Assembly (NCBI RefSeq): GCF_031755915.1
Contig: NC_083385.1
Location: 18,559,001-18,623,000, forward strand
Source of the DNA: Ziziphus jujuba
Taxonomy: Eukaryota > Streptophyta > Magnoliopsida > Rosales > Rhamnaceae
Reading direction: 5' to 3'
DNA: 64,000 nucleotides
Below are positions 44,867-58,275 of the stretch, piece by piece. The notes below the pieces were generated by a model, which worked only from the letters and a program-made list of their open reading frames with translations, did no database searches and had not been told where the DNA came from. The first letter of the stretch is position 1; each line of letters opens with the position of its first letter. Position numbers and translations under genes: made by a program.

Positions 44867-45992
44867 TGAGATGATCTTCAAAATTGAGTTCTATTGGATC
44901 TTTACAATTACTAGATGATTGTTTTGGAACTAATTTTGTTATCAATATGATCTCACTTGAAATTGAAGGATGAAATAATTGTTAGTGGAAAGTTGAGTAC
45001 AGAAAATCCCCATGGAATGCAAGTGTCACTGGTAGAAAATGGAATTATGATAACCCCAGTGGAAACTATGGTTCAGGTCTCATGCTCATATGAGACGAGA
45101 ACAATGTTCTGGAAGTCCAGAGAGACATTGACTGGCCACATATGTGTGTCTTGTATTGTAGCTGTGGTCTAAAGCACTGGAGCTGAAGGGAATAGCAAAG
45201 TTTGGCTATGGCCTTGGACTCTAGAAATTTGTCATATTGAGTGCTCAAGTGAGATTGGATTGGCTAGCAGTTTGGGATGATTGATGAAGAAACCAGAATA
45301 AAGAATTTGATATACTAAAGGTATGTATAAAAATTTTACTTCTGTGGAATGGTTATTTAGTTTACAGACATAAAGAACAAAATAAGTTACATTGGCCAGT
45401 GTGATTAGTTTAGAAGTACTTGCTTTAGGAGATACAAAGACTTGAAAGAATCATATTTTTGTTCACCAAAGAATATACAAATAGAGAACAAACACCAATC
45501 CAGCAGGTGCCTTGCCTGCCGCTCACTATTAGTCCATAAACATTAACAACAACAAAAAAGTGATGGGGTGAGGGGTTATTCAAGGGATTCTGTTCTTACT
45601 AACATTTTCATTAAGCATTTGACATATTGCAAAAGCTTTAACAGTAAAAATAAAGGGCAAAATACATACGACTTTAGTCCTTGCTTGACCATGAGCTAAA
45701 AAATGGTATTATGATGTTAATCTATTAGAAGTCAGAAATAGTAATATAAACTGAATAAAATAATTGCAGGATGAAAAATAGAAATTGCAATGACCTTCAA
45801 TAGATAAGCTGAAATTTGTACAATAGAAGTAGTAAAAAAATTATATTAAAATTGTACACTTTTGAAAGTAAGATTATAAAATAAAAACTATAATTATAAA
45901 ATAATCCAATCCAGTCCGATCCTACACCAAACATGGGACAACTAGTCCAACATTCAGTCCAGAACTATACCAAACACAGTACTGCACTATTC

Positions 45993-46050
45993 GATCCTGT
46001 CCGATCCGAACCTATCCTGTCTGATCCTGTCCGATCCGGACCTATCCTGC
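45993..46050 (+). repeat. 30-bp subterminal tandem repeat
   Basis: GATCCTGTCCGATCCG followed by (A/G)ACCTATCCTG occurs twice in tandem just inside the right end of the TIR-bounded element. Related GGAC/GTCC words are seen in the left end. Subterminal repeats are often transposase binding sites. Confidence 0.7.
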
Positions 46051-46068
46051 GTACCAAACGCCCCCTCA

Positions 46069-48616
46069 TATCTATGTTTGGAAGGTTATGGATATAAAAT
46101 ACTAGGATATGGAAAAAATATTGTAAATGATAAAAAAAAAAAAACTGATTATGAGTTTTGAAAATCTGTCATATTTTGATTTTTTTTTTTTTCTCTCTTC
46201 TGTGTGTGTTTGTTATCAAAAAGCAGATTCATTCCAAATGGCTAATAGAAGATCTTTTTGAATGACAAATTTGCGCCATAAAGGCTCTTGTTCACAGGAT
46301 GTATATATTGCTTTTAGAGATTTATCAAATTTTATGAAAGATGAAAAATTTGTAAATATCCATAGTGGGATATTGGGCCTATTGTGAGCACAACACTCGT
46401 TGGGAACAATTTGATATCTGGCCTTTATTTGTACGCAGCTCGTTTACAAGATGATCAAGAGCTAGAAAGCCCAAAGTAGAATTTCATATGCTTCTCTAGT
46501 ATTATATTGCTTATTTTCTTTTCAGTTCATTTATAACCTAATTTACGCTTTGAATTTTTATCATCAGCCCTTTTTTTTTTTTCCTCCATTTTTTAATTTT
46601 TAATTTTTAATTTTTTCTACGTATATGATAGAATTATATATATATTGATTTTACGATATTCATTAGATTTTTACCATTTGGGTGGAACTGCTGGGAAAAG
46701 GGAATTGTTTTTCCCTAATTTCATCATGTTCATGATCTAAATATTTATTTTTATCTACTTTTTTTGAAAACATTTTGTCGTTTTAAAATCAGAAAAAGAA
46801 AATGTTATCAACACATGGCGAAACAAGCAAGCTTATCTCATTCTGATGAGATAAACGTGAATAAATTTATTTGAATAATTTTTTTTTGCCAAAAATTTTT
46901 TTCAATGTTAAAAATCTTTGAAAATATTGATCACCGCAAACTCAAGAAGGGGGAAAAACAAAAAAAAAAAAAGGTAAGAAAATTATTATGACAAATGAAT
47001 CAGCAAATTTGTTATGTTTTGGCCAACTTCAATCCTCAATGCATGGGCCTTAATGAGCTTAAATCCAACTCTTCAGTCTCCATGACGCTTTACCAGGACT
47101 TATCGACTAATTTGATCTAACGTATCAACCCAACATTTTCTGACCGTTGATACTATTATCAATTTGGTCGATGATGAAACTATTATTTACATGAATATTA
47201 TTTGTTGATTTAATTTAATTATGTATTGAATTTTTTACTTTAAACATTTAATTTGAAAAACTAAACCCTTATGTATCGCTAATAAATTATCAAATATATA
47301 ATAATATTGTGTCTAGTAATGATAACTAAATAGTATTTTTAGAAATGGAGCCGTCCATATCAACATTAGTGAAACTGACAATTGATATGGTGGATCCTTA
47401 ACATTTGCCAATTAAATTGCCATACTAATTTTCAAGCTCCGCAATATTCTCATCAACAGCAGTAACAAGTAGTATTTTTCTTCGTTTTGTTGGTTGGATA
47501 GAAAATAAGCGTAAGTTGTGGAAGATTGTAGCCGAAAGGGAAAAAATATATTGGACTGTAAAGGCCACAAGGAAAGCAGCCCACCTTTTTGTGATCTAAA
47601 AGGAAGTATTAGTAACTGTGGGCGTACATAGTTTAGCCTAGGCTTGTCATATTTGAGTACCAGTATCCCTAAAAACAAAGGCTATTTAAAGTTACAGAAA
47701 ATTCATACAAGCAGATTATTCAAATTATTATTCTTCTTCTTCTTCCTTTCTATTTTTATTTTTCCTTTAATTAAAAAGGGCAACAAATTGTAAAACCCAG
47801 CTCTTTGATTATAATTCGAGCTAGGTCGAGATCTAGAGAGGAATATAACCCAAGAAAGAAAAACAAACATTTGAGGATGGAGATTTATTTTTTTATTTAT
47901 TTATTTTTTTAATTCCCATATGTAATAAAAATTCACCTTAATTTTAATTTATTGTTTATTTTTGCTAGGCTTTTTAAATGAAGTAACATTATATTATATT
48001 ATATGACATTATATCATTGATCGAATATTAATGAAGATAGGAAAATTGACAGAAGATGCGGATCCAATATTTGATAACCCTCAACAAACTTTCATCAAAG
48101 TCTGTATCTCTAAGTACTAAGAAAAATGGGAAATTTTTGTTGAGGATTAGAAAGTGACCCTTCTTTTTCTTTGACAATTTAGTCAAAATTTTGTTACCAT
48201 TTTATTTTTCAAAAGAAAAAAAAAAAAGGTAAATCAATAGTCCAAGAGCACTATGATTGAATAGACACTTGTCTAACTTTTACTGAAATTGAAGGAGGAG
48301 ACTATTGAATAACCACTACTCCAAAAATTTAAGTTGAAATATGATTTTAATGCAAAGATATAACAAGAAAATTCATGTAAAGGAAAATTAATATTCACAA
48401 TCATATTCATCACCAAACTCTCTTGACAAATCTAGCTTTCACTATGAGAGATTATCCATACAAAGTCAAAAGTGTTTAGGACAACACCCACAAACCATAC
48501 AAAACCTACCCCTTTTTTTACTTCACACTAAACTTGAAGATATACGAATGTTCAGAAAACCAAAGTGAAAAATTGACTACAAACATTGAAAACGTGCAAA
48601 AAGAGAAACATTCAAA

Positions 48617-48656
<40 letters not shown>

Positions 48657-48764
48657 TGATGAAACTCCAAAGCAAGCATGCGATGATTTTCACCATTTTT
48701 CCCACATTGAGTCTTACATTATATATATATAATAATAACAACAATATTATTATAATTATAATTA
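46069..48764. other. AT-rich intergenic region
   Basis: No gene recognised. A (AC)n microsatellite lies at 48619-48653, a (TA)n tract near 48722, and poly-T tracts near 46175 and 46572. The minus-strand frame at 47412-47678 has no recognisable domain. A few hundred bases around 47400-47680 are less AT-rich, but I cannot assign them. Confidence 0.55.
48619..48653. repeat. (AC)n microsatellite
   Basis: Perfect dinucleotide run of about 17 units, ~110 bp downstream of the stop codon of the small minus-strand gene. Confidence 0.95.
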
Positions 48765-48974
48765 TTATTCTCTTGCTCCTGCTCCAAGATTACCATTAGA
48801 GTCAGGGCCCGAGAAGTTTCCCGGATGAACCTTCTTGTTCCTTCCAGCTTTAATCTCTTCCACACTGCTGTCCCCTCTCTTTGCTCTTATTTCCTCTTCT
48901 TTCTTCTCCATTTTCTCCTTCAGGCGTTTCTGCATCAAATGAACTCCTGCATAACTTGCTCCAATGGAGGACAT
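48765..48974 (-). CDS. Small basic/charged protein, 69 residues
   Basis: Starts MSSIGASYAGVHLMQKRLKE (ATG at 48974) and continues KMEKKEEEIRAKRGDSSVEE, then IKAGRNKKVHPGNFSGPDSN and GNLGAGARE, stop at 48765. The middle third is a charged helix, possibly coiled coil; the C-terminus is Gly/Asn-rich. There are no signal peptide or membrane segments. Codon use and composition (GC-richer than the flanks) look coding. A TATA box TATAAATA lies on the minus strand at 49111-49104, about 130 bp before the ATG. I do not recognise the family for certain and give no function. It is a single exon with no sign of decay. The frame also extends three codons upstream without an ATG. Confidence 0.7.
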   Translation of the reverse strand: MSSIGASYAGVHLMQKRLKEKMEKKEEEIRAKRGDSSVEEIKAGRNKKVHPGNFSGPDSNGNLGAGARE

Positions 48975-49103
48975 GATGGCCAATTAAAAGGACAAAGAAA
49001 AACCCAGATAGCTTACAAAGACTACTACTAGGAGAAGGAAAAAAATTAAAAAAGAAAGTATAAAGTTTTGTTTGGTGAGATCAGAAGGTTCACCAAAGGA
49101 GGG

Positions 49104-49111
49104 TATTTATA
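49104..49111 (-). promoter_or_regulatory. TATA box of the small gene
   Basis: TATAAATA on the minus strand, in a typical position for a leader of about 100 nt ahead of the ATG at 48974. Confidence 0.6.
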
Positions 49112-51359
49112 GGAAAACGAACATGTGGGTACTGGCGAGCAAGCCAATCACTTAGACTTTCTCACAACTAAACCAATTTTGGAATTATCTTAACCACCCC
49201 CTTAATTAAAATGGTATTATCTTAAAGTCAGAAGGTAGTTTAGAATACAAATAGAGAAAGGAGAGGGAATAGTGGTGGCTTGGTGGGCTAAACAAACTTT
49301 TTTAAGTAAAACATAATTTGTAGAGAGGAAGGGATAGGAGGAAGTGGGTATCACATACATAAAGTCAGGCTTTCTTTGTAAAAGTGGTACATCTCGTGGC
49401 TTAACCATTAGTTCTACAAAAAATAATTAGCCACATCAGATGAGGTTATTGGTGAGGAGAGAGAAGATGAAAAATGGAAGGTGCCTAGTTGGACATTATT
49501 ATAAGAGGTTACTTTATCTGTAAACCGCAAGAGGGTCCAATAATTAAGAATTTTAACCAAGTTAACTTCATTAAATAAAGGGGGAACGTTTTATCATGTA
49601 GTGGGCCTCAGCAGCCACCGAAATAAGAAATTGTTTAAGGTTTTAAGATATGTTTAGCATAAGAAATGACTATTTCTAATAAAATAGAAATACTTACTTA
49701 TATGAATTAAAAAAAAGAATAGTTATTCTTATAATGTTTAGTTATTATGCTGAATTAGATTTAATTTTTAGCCTTTATAATTTTTTTTCTTTTTAAAAAT
49801 ATTAAATTTGATGAAAAGTAATTAAAAGTCAAAAGTTATAGTTATTCATGTATTTTTAATATAGGATATAATTAATCATAAATTAAATATATTTTAAATA
49901 TGATAAATATGTTTACCCTTAAAATAAAATAAAAAATACAAATTCTGAATTTTTTAAAAAGAATAATTATTCTTAAAAATAAGAGAATATATATTCTTAT
50001 GGAATATATTTTACTAAAATTGAAACTATACCAAATAAAAGAATTATTAATCCTATGGAATAGCTATATTTTATTTCTATATCTATTTCGCATACCATAC
50101 ACTGAAGTTAGTTGATAGAAGCAAATGAAAAATTTGAAAACTATTACTATATAATCAAAGAATAATATTATTTGTTAACAGTGGTGATATTTATTATAAA
50201 TGCTATATTCTAACATGTTAATTTAGTTGGCTGATGCTGTGAGTAATGAGCTATGAGTAATGAATTACTTTTTCATATGGATTTTTTAATTTTAAAATGT
50301 CATAAACCATTTAAATGTGGCCTTACTTAGAAAAACCTTTTCATTCTTTTTTTTATTATTTTTTAAAATTTTTATAAGCTACGCTTATTTAGAATAGTTT
50401 TCTAAAAAAGCTACACTTCAATGGTTTTGATTTTAAGACCTTCAAGAAATTATTCAAGCACTCTCAAAGTTGCTTTTTAACTTCAAAAACCTAAAAACAA
50501 CAATTTGTAAACCATGCCAAATTGGATCAATTTACAGTTGTTATGTCCACAGTAAATTCCAAATGATAATAAATAGCAATATTCATAATTAGTGGGGCTA
50601 TAAATGTTTCACCACGAGTGCTTAAGTGAGTCCTCTAATATAATCATGATAAGTGAAAAGATAATGGACTTATAATTAATTGCTTCGAACACCCAATTGA
50701 AGCACTAGATTAATGTCGACATGAATGACTACCAAAACGTCAGAGACATTAACTACTTCCATGGCCTTAAATTCCTTTAATATTATCTTTGGCAGCTTTT
50801 GAAAGTAGTACCCTAGCCTCATGTAAATGATTTTAAAGACATTAAGTTATTATCTGTAGCTTCATGATTTGTATTATTATTGTGGTTGTCATCTAAAGGT
50901 TGTCTGTACCTCCTACTTTATTCTCCAATAATATATAATTTGATCAACCCCTTTATAGATAAGGTTTTTCTTTCCTCTGTATATATATATATATATATAT
51001 GTATACTTGTTAATGAAGATGTCATGTAATTATTCAATCGAGATTTATTAGTATCCTATATATCATTTCATTTGTACTTGATATCTTAGTATAAAAGAAT
51101 CATCACTGAAATGTCTCTTCATGATTAATTTCTTATCAAATCACACATTTTCATTTGATTAAAACTTTCAAATTGTTTAATGTGACAAATGATGTTGTTA
51201 TATATTAATAGTTGAGAAATTCATAACATTATTTAGATATATATGACTAAATAATCCTTTAAATGATTTTTATGAAACCAAATAACAAGTTAATTAATGT
51301 TATGGGTTATTGGTAAGCTACCTACCAAATCAAGGCAAGATATATGATGAAGGAAAAGG
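49112..51359. other. AT-rich intergenic region
   Basis: No gene recognised. Contains AAAT-rich stretches, direct repeats such as GAGTAATGAGCTATGAGTAATGA near 50241, and a (TA)n tract at about 50979-51001. Confidence 0.55.
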
Positions 51360-54213
51360 CCACAGGACCAACTCCGGGAACCCTTCCAGGATTTCCTAGA
51401 TGGTCCTGCCTAGTGATAGTCCCACTGGATAATCCGTAGAGTATATTCAATGAAACCACACATTAAACGTGGACAACGAACAATATGCATTAGCAATAAT
51501 CTCTCAATATATATAAATATATAAAACCTCAGCAGCACAAAAGTTTAAAACTATGGTTTACAACTAGCTTATCATACTACAAACCATAACTACACACATA
51601 TAATATGGTCTCTATTGAGTCCAGTATTTAAATCAAAGCATTCTAAGAGTGTTAACAAAGTTTAGAAGTACAAATAAATAATAAAGGAGTCCAGAAAGAT
51701 TAGGATAAAATAAAGAAATGATAAATATTGTTACTTTCGTGGAAAGAACGAAGTGACAAGCGGTGCGCGAGGTAGACTACTATTAATTGCATGGACCTAA
51801 GGGAATGAATTTAAAACAAAAAAACATGAGATAAAGAAATCTTAGTGAGTGACATAGTATAATAGAAAAATAATAATTTATTTCCATAAAAATTTCTCTC
51901 AAGATCTCTTGTTCCACTTGTTTGAAAAGTTCCGCATTTAAAAATCATTTCATAAAATCCTAAACTTGTACCCCAATTTAATATCATAAAATCGATGGTC
52001 AAAGGTATAAAGTGAATGATCAATATAATATTACAAAAATATCTTAATTAAGATATAATATTGAACATAAAATATTGTAAACACAATTTCACGAAGTACT
52101 TATGAAAGTGTAGTAATAACCACCATATTTGAAAACCAACAATATACTCAAAACATATATAATGTATCATACGATATACCAAACGATAAACCGTGTAATA
52201 CACCCATCCCACGACCCTCAATATATGAAAGGTATCATGGAAATAATAAATCATCAGGACGTACCCAATCTTACGGCCCGTGGTAATAATAAACCATCAG
52301 GTGAACCCAACCTCACGATACCGTGGCAATAATAAACCGTCGGGTAAACCCAACCTCACGGTCCGTAGCAATAATAAACCATCCGAATGAACCCAACCTC
52401 AGGGCACCGTGGCAAACCCGCGCACTATAATATAATACTAAACCAAAATACTGGTACTACATGGTACATCAATAACAATATAGTATCCTTGAAACAATCT
52501 TGTAAGATCATGTATATTTTTCCAAACAATACTGTATCATAAATCATAATTTAATATTCAAATTCAACCACTTATGTAAATATTTCATAAATTTCAAACC
52601 ATCATTTCATGCTAAAACCAAAAATACCATAGTAAATTATATTCACCATGAACATATTTTAAGCACATAAAATTATAAAATATTTGAACATGCTTAAAAT
52701 CATATAATTTTTAATCTGCTTTCTCGAATCAATTAATTTCCAAAATGATTTAAAACCGCAATTCAAATACTAGGATATTTAAATAACATGATCCACAAGT
52801 TTACTATGAACATATCAAAGTTAGAAATCATTTAACATCTTATCAAAATCCACATAAAATAATAACACATATATGTAAATGTTGATATTTGTATATACAT
52901 AAAATAATCATTTAAATCAAATGATATATATACGTAAAATAAACAAACCATATATATTATACTATATGCCCAGAACATTTTAAAAATATAACCACTCACA
53001 GTACTACAGATGCTTACTCTTACTCCCATGCAGGATCAACTTTAGGCTTAACTCGAGTGTCTGTAATATAATAAAATATTTTTCAGGCTCCAATAAGTAA
53101 ACCAAAGACATTTGTGAATACCAAATATCTTAATTTAATTTGTACAACTATAAAATTAAGCAAATTGGATACTGATCGGTCTAATTATACTGTGTAGTCT
53201 TGGGATCCGATATCCAAAATTGAGATTTTTCACTCAAAAGCTAATCTTTTGAAATTGAACCATCTAATGGGTCCTAATAATATCTAATTTTACTAATCCA
53301 ACTTTAATTTTGTCCAAACACAATTCAAATTTATCTGGTATTTAACTAATTGACCCAAGTATGGAAAAATTATCAAATGACCTCCAAAATTTACAAATTT
53401 TATATTGTGGAAAGCTTAAGAAATAAAGAATGCAACGGTGTACTCACCTTGATCCAAAAGTGTCACCGGTGGCCAGAAAACTTGTCGTAATACTCAGCCA
53501 AATTCTACATTGATATATATCTTAAACGGTGAGGAATCTTGGCAAATGGATCATAGAAATGAGTTCAGAGGTCGAAAAATGGTCGGAGAGATGTGTGGGT
53601 TGGCTTAAAACGATTGGAAAATGGCCAAACGGCTAGAAAAGTCCAAACGGCCACCTTCGGTTTCAAACAGCCTATCTTGGCGTGTCAACTGGCGGTTTGG
53701 CCTGAAATTTGGCCAGAGAGGTCTTCACGAGGTGCGTAACAATGGTGGCTAATGTGTGCATTAAGGTGGTGACCAGATTTAGACAAAATGGCGATGATTC
53801 GGTTGGGCATAAAACGGGTTTGAAATGATCCGGTTCAGATTCGTGGGTCTGGAGAGGAATTTCTCGGGTTTGGAGGATAAAATGAGTATTTTGAAACTTG
53901 TTTCTTGTTGGACACGCTTTCCAATATTTATATAGAATTTTGGGTCACTAACAGATGAAAATCTGGAACTGGTTCGGACATTGATATAAAACTGATATTG
54001 AAATTTTACAGAATCATAACATTTTATCCGTAACTCAGAATTTGGCATGCTGCCAGTTTACAAACTCATATCGATGAGCTCTACACAATGATACATTAGT
54101 TAAACCAAAAATCTTAACCATAAAAAAAGTCAACTTTGGATCCATATACTGTTCATTTGATCAAATCTTGTCAAACTTGTACAACAGAAGTATTTTGGGT
54201 ACGGGTTGTTATA
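51360..54213 (-). mobile_element. Second large solo LTR, opposite orientation
   Basis: Read on the minus strand it begins TATAACAACCCGTACCC and ends ...GAGTTGGTCCTGTGG. These match the layout of the 28.4-kb LTR (TGTAACACCCCGTCACG ... GGACGGGTCCTGACA), with the starting TG changed to TA. Shared internal features are an early AGTTGACTTTTT, a CACCGGTGA near a GGTGAGT, and an AAATCCTGGAAGGGTT-like tail. The length is about 2.85 kb, close to the other copy. No coding domains. No clear target duplication. The two belong to the same superfamily but are distant copies. Confidence 0.6.
52241..52413 (-). repeat. ~43-bp minisatellite inside solo LTR
   Basis: Four copies of AATAATAAACCATCAGG plus GTGAACCCAACCTCACG-like sequence begin at 52241, 52285, 52328 and 52370. 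They are imperfect, with 42-44-bp spacing. Confidence 0.9.
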
Positions 54214-54797
54214 GGTAGATACTACCATGTTAATCATATCTTCTAATATAATTTATGGATATATTATAGGGCATCAACACATCATTCTTCTCCACTTCCC
54301 TGACACGTAAAATGGTAATAACAAAAATAGGGAATAGAAATTAACTTTATTAGTGATATATGCTTCCTTGCTTATGAAGAAGAAGTAGATGTAGTCTTTA
54401 ATTCCTCTAGTACTGTTTCTTATTTATAAGGTGTAAAAGTACAGCCATGTTTGAACACTTAAAAGGTGCAATAAGTAGTCCCACTTTTGCTCACGACTCT
54501 CTTTTGAGTTCAAAAGGATAGCAACCAAGTCTTCAGACTTGCAATGAGTAGTATTTCGTGCAATGAGAGCTAATTTTCGTGTAAGTTTCAGTGGACCCTA
54601 CATTGTGTTCCAATCTATAAGGAAAATTCATCATATAAAATCCTACACAATCTTAACAAATGAGTACCTTGATTTGCAATAATAATTAACATTGTTTGAC
54701 TATAACAAGTACTTCAGCAACCAAAAGCATAGGAAAAAAACTTTCTGAAAACCCATCTTTTTTCATGCTAAGGAATTATACAATGCCGTAAAGCATT

Positions 54798-54828
<31 letters not shown>

Positions 54829-55650
54829 AAAGAAAGGAAAGAAAAAGAAAAGTTTAATTGTAAAACATCTTTAATATTATCGTATCATTATTATTAGTAT
54901 AACTTATGGTGGAATCCAAGATGATAAGAATGGCCGTGAAGCCTTTTCCTGTATGGTTCTGCCACTTCTAATTTGGTACATATATAGAACTCAAACGTAG
55001 CAGCAAATGACGTGCTAATTTTGACCTAAACACAGTAGTAGTAATATGTACAGAAACCTTGGTATTAAATCCAAGGGGAGACAAGAAAAAAGTTGTTGGG
55101 GACATTTTGTTTTTTCCAGGTTTGCTTTTTTATAATGACATCTTGAAGCACAAGCATTAATATTGCTTGACTTGAAATTTTAGCTAAAATCAAGAGATTA
55201 GTAGTAGGTAGCTAAGCTAGCTAGATTGCCAATATGAGATAGCATCTGCATCTTCTCCATGAAGGATTTTTTGGTAATAGTCTTCTTCAAGAAGGATATC
55301 TAAAGATATATGAAATGGACCAAATTACGAAGACCACTTCCACAAAAGCTATGTAAACGTTCTATAAAACATATGTATAAAGTTAAAGTCCAATACTAGA
55401 CATTGTTTATTAATTGCTTAATAGAAAATCTAATCCTACACCTAGAGGTATCCACATAGGCTAGATGTCATGTGGGTTCATATATTATATATATATAGTA
55501 CATGATAAGACTAATGGAACATATATTTTTATAGCCATATATATTAGACAATTTGATTAACATTGAGTCAATCTGATAGTAAGAGCCATTAAAATTTTTT
55601 TAATAACCTTGGATTATTTTAATAGCTATGATTTAAAAGTACATCAACGA
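54214..55650. other. AT-rich intergenic region
   Basis: No gene recognised. There is an A-rich AAAG tract near 54797-54850. The rest is unremarkable. Confidence 0.55.
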
Positions 55651-55654
55651 AATA

Positions 55655-56653
55655 TGTTGAAATTCATTCAACCTAATCGAGCTAAGAAGAGCCATAACAT
55701 AAGAACAAAGAAAAAGACATCAAAAAGTGTCAACAAGTGAGCTGGTGCAAAGCCTTCGATGCTTAAGTTAGTAAATAAGTTAAGCCAGCTACTTCAAAGG
55801 AAGTCCAGCAGAGTGAGTAAGCTAGTCAAAAAATTGGTCTTAGTGAGATCAAACTTCAGGGCTTTTATGGGAGATAGGGAAAGGTGGATTAGGGCCGCAT
55901 GTTACCTAGGCCGCGAGATAGAGACCTTCTAGACCTTACATTTGTCTCAGAAGGCATAGAGACCTTCTAGACCTTACATTTGTCTCAGAAGGCTTCTCTT
56001 CTAGGTCAAAGAGCTCTTAGCCTCTCTTGAAGTGATAGCTGGAGGTAATGACAAGCTTTGCCAGCTTGTGATTCATGTGTTAACGCTTACTCTTGGGTCA
56101 CCTGATTGTCCATCTTGGTTCATTTAACAATCCTGGATGAGCCCTTATATCCGTTAATTTTAGGGAGGCACAATCGCACCCTTGTACCCAGTGGTGTCCC
56201 TCACCACAAGTCAATCTCAATGAGTGCATACTTGCTCAGATATTTTGTAAGTAGCGTGGAGTCTTTGTAAAGTTCTTCTAGATGTTATCTCTTGATAAGT
56301 CAATCTGTTTTTTGCATATCGTTGAGCTGTTTCCCTTAAGTCCTCCAGATGCTTCAGGCTGTTGGTCTAGGCATATAGCTTCAGGCTGTTAGGCTAGGCA
56401 TGCACCTCATTGAGCTAGGAATATATCTTGTTAAACCAAGGTTACATCTTACAAACCTCGAGTGCTAGCATCTGAGCTTGGGAAAAATATCATAAGGTCC
56501 AATTTCCTCATGAGCCAACTTAGGCGAGCTGGGAGAAATTTACTCATACCTACCTATATAAGTCCATATAAAGTTTACCTTGTATACACAGAGGTTTTTC
56601 TTGATTCACTAGATTCATATATATAGGCCACCAAAATATTTTGAAATTTCCAC
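55655..56653 (+). mobile_element. Possible solo LTR or LTR-like segment
   Basis: The block is distinctly less AT-rich than its flanks. It runs from TGTTGAAATTCATTC to GAAATTTCCACA and has a TATA-like CCTATATAAG at about 56553 followed by a leader-like stretch near its right end, as in an LTR. It contains a 38-bp perfect duplication and imperfect GCTTCAGGCTGTT repeats near 56350-56400. No matching partner or target duplication was found, so the borders are tentative. Confidence 0.35.
55919..55994 (+). repeat. 38-bp perfect tandem duplication
   Basis: TAGAGACCTTCTAGACCTTA plus CATTTGTCTCAGAAGGC occurs twice head to tail with no difference, which points to a recent event. Confidence 0.9.
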
Positions 56654-57685
56654 ACCTTAACCGGTTTAAAGGCTAATAAAGGTGGTTAGAACGGTATAAC
56701 CATCACCTCATATGAGATTTATCAAAAGAGTGATTCTATCCATACTACAATAGTTGCTATTTACATTACCTTTTTAATGATATTTTTATATTACAAGAAT
56801 ATCCATTCATAAAAAGGTTAGCAGTGCCCTTAAACTTTTAAACAAAATAGATAATAATAATAATAATAATAATAATAAACAAATATAACATACATTACAC
56901 TACATTTGACATTTTAGGAAAAACATTAAACTCTAACAATGGTGTTTAACAATAAGGAAGAAATGATAAAAAAAGAAGGGTTAACAAATCATCCCTTTTA
57001 ACCCTAAAAGGCTAAGTATCCAAGCATTTTTTATGATTTATTTATTTTGGTTACATGTTTTTGTATAAATTTTTTTTTATGTTTATTTTATTTTTTTATT
57101 CGTCATCTTAGTTGTTCTAGCAATTCGCTCCAAAACTCAAATTAGTATCAGTTTATATGATCTAGAGAATATTGTTGTGACCAGTCTATATAACCTGAAC
57201 GAATCTAAAACATCTGAGCTATACATATCAAATGCCTTCTCATATTAAAGTATTTCTATTCGGTTCTATAATTTGGAGAATATTGTCGTGTCCGATATAT
57301 AGAGCTTAGATAGATTAGATTCAAAATTTTCAAAATTTTCAAATTATGTATACTGAATGACACTTTATATATATATAAGGAAAAAAGAAAATGAATTTGG
57401 AGCATAAATAGGGAGATACTTGGAAGGTTCAGTTGACAAGGGGCATATGGGTTTATAGCTACGAGGTGACTCATTATTACTCCAGGTGTATGGCTCTTCA
57501 CTATCACTCCGTAGTTTTCGACTGTAATAACTAATGAATTAGGAATATAATATATTTAGTTTATTTTATTTGTTTTAAGGGTAAAATAGGCACATTTTAC
57601 TGATGTAGAGAGCAAAACTAAGATTAAACGTGTGTATATGTATATTGTAGGTAGTAACTATTATAGTGTAGATAGAACCAATATT

Positions 57686-57723
<38 letters not shown>

Positions 57724-58243
57724 TGATTCTCGGCATCATTGCCCATCTTATGTTGAATGTAGCTAATCTCTTTCCAGAAAGAGAATATTGTTCGAGTCCC
57801 TGTAGAAAATTGTTGATATATATGTATATACATGTAAAGACAGTATCAAGTAAGGTTCACCATAAATCTATTTTTAATGATTTAGGTTTAAAATTTAAAA
57901 TTCGAAAAATGATCAAATATAGTTTTAATGACATTTTTATTTAGGAAAAATAAATCATGTTGGGATCCACTAATTAATAAGTGTAATTTTAAATTTCAAT
58001 TTTTAATACGATTCAAAAGATAGAAAAATGATGACATCATGTCCGCCATCATATTAAGCACATTTTATTTGAGCCCGACTATATATATATATATATATAT
58101 CAATTTTAACTATTAGAAATTGTACTATATGACAAGTGCTAAGAATTTTAATTTTACATTCTAAATTTTTAGTATTAGTTCATTAATTAAAATGATACCA
58201 TTCTAAGGTGTCCATCCAATATAAAATGGAAACAATGTTCCTA

Positions 58244-58275
<32 letters not shown>

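Larger units (their letters stand above)
42720..46065 (+). mobile_element. TIR-bounded element carrying a PPR gene
   Basis: The left end is GGGGGTGTTTGTTACATAGG (42720 on) with ACTGGCCAGGACCGG after it. The right end, reversed, is GGGGGCGTTTGGTACGCAGG with ATAGGTCCGG after it. The two ends align over roughly 35-40 bp. Both are flanked directly by TCA (42717-42719 and 46066-46068). GGGG.(T/C)GTTTGG ends with a 3-bp duplication are typical of PIF/Harbinger-type elements, although their usual duplication is TWA. No transposase is visible; the cargo is a whole PPR gene copy. The alternative is two independent MITEs that happen to flank the gene. Confidence 0.6.

Noticed and set aside
55655..56653. 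Cassandra-type TRIM carrying a 5S-like promoter
   Set aside because: I looked for 5S A-box and C-box sequence in this LTR-like block and did not find it.
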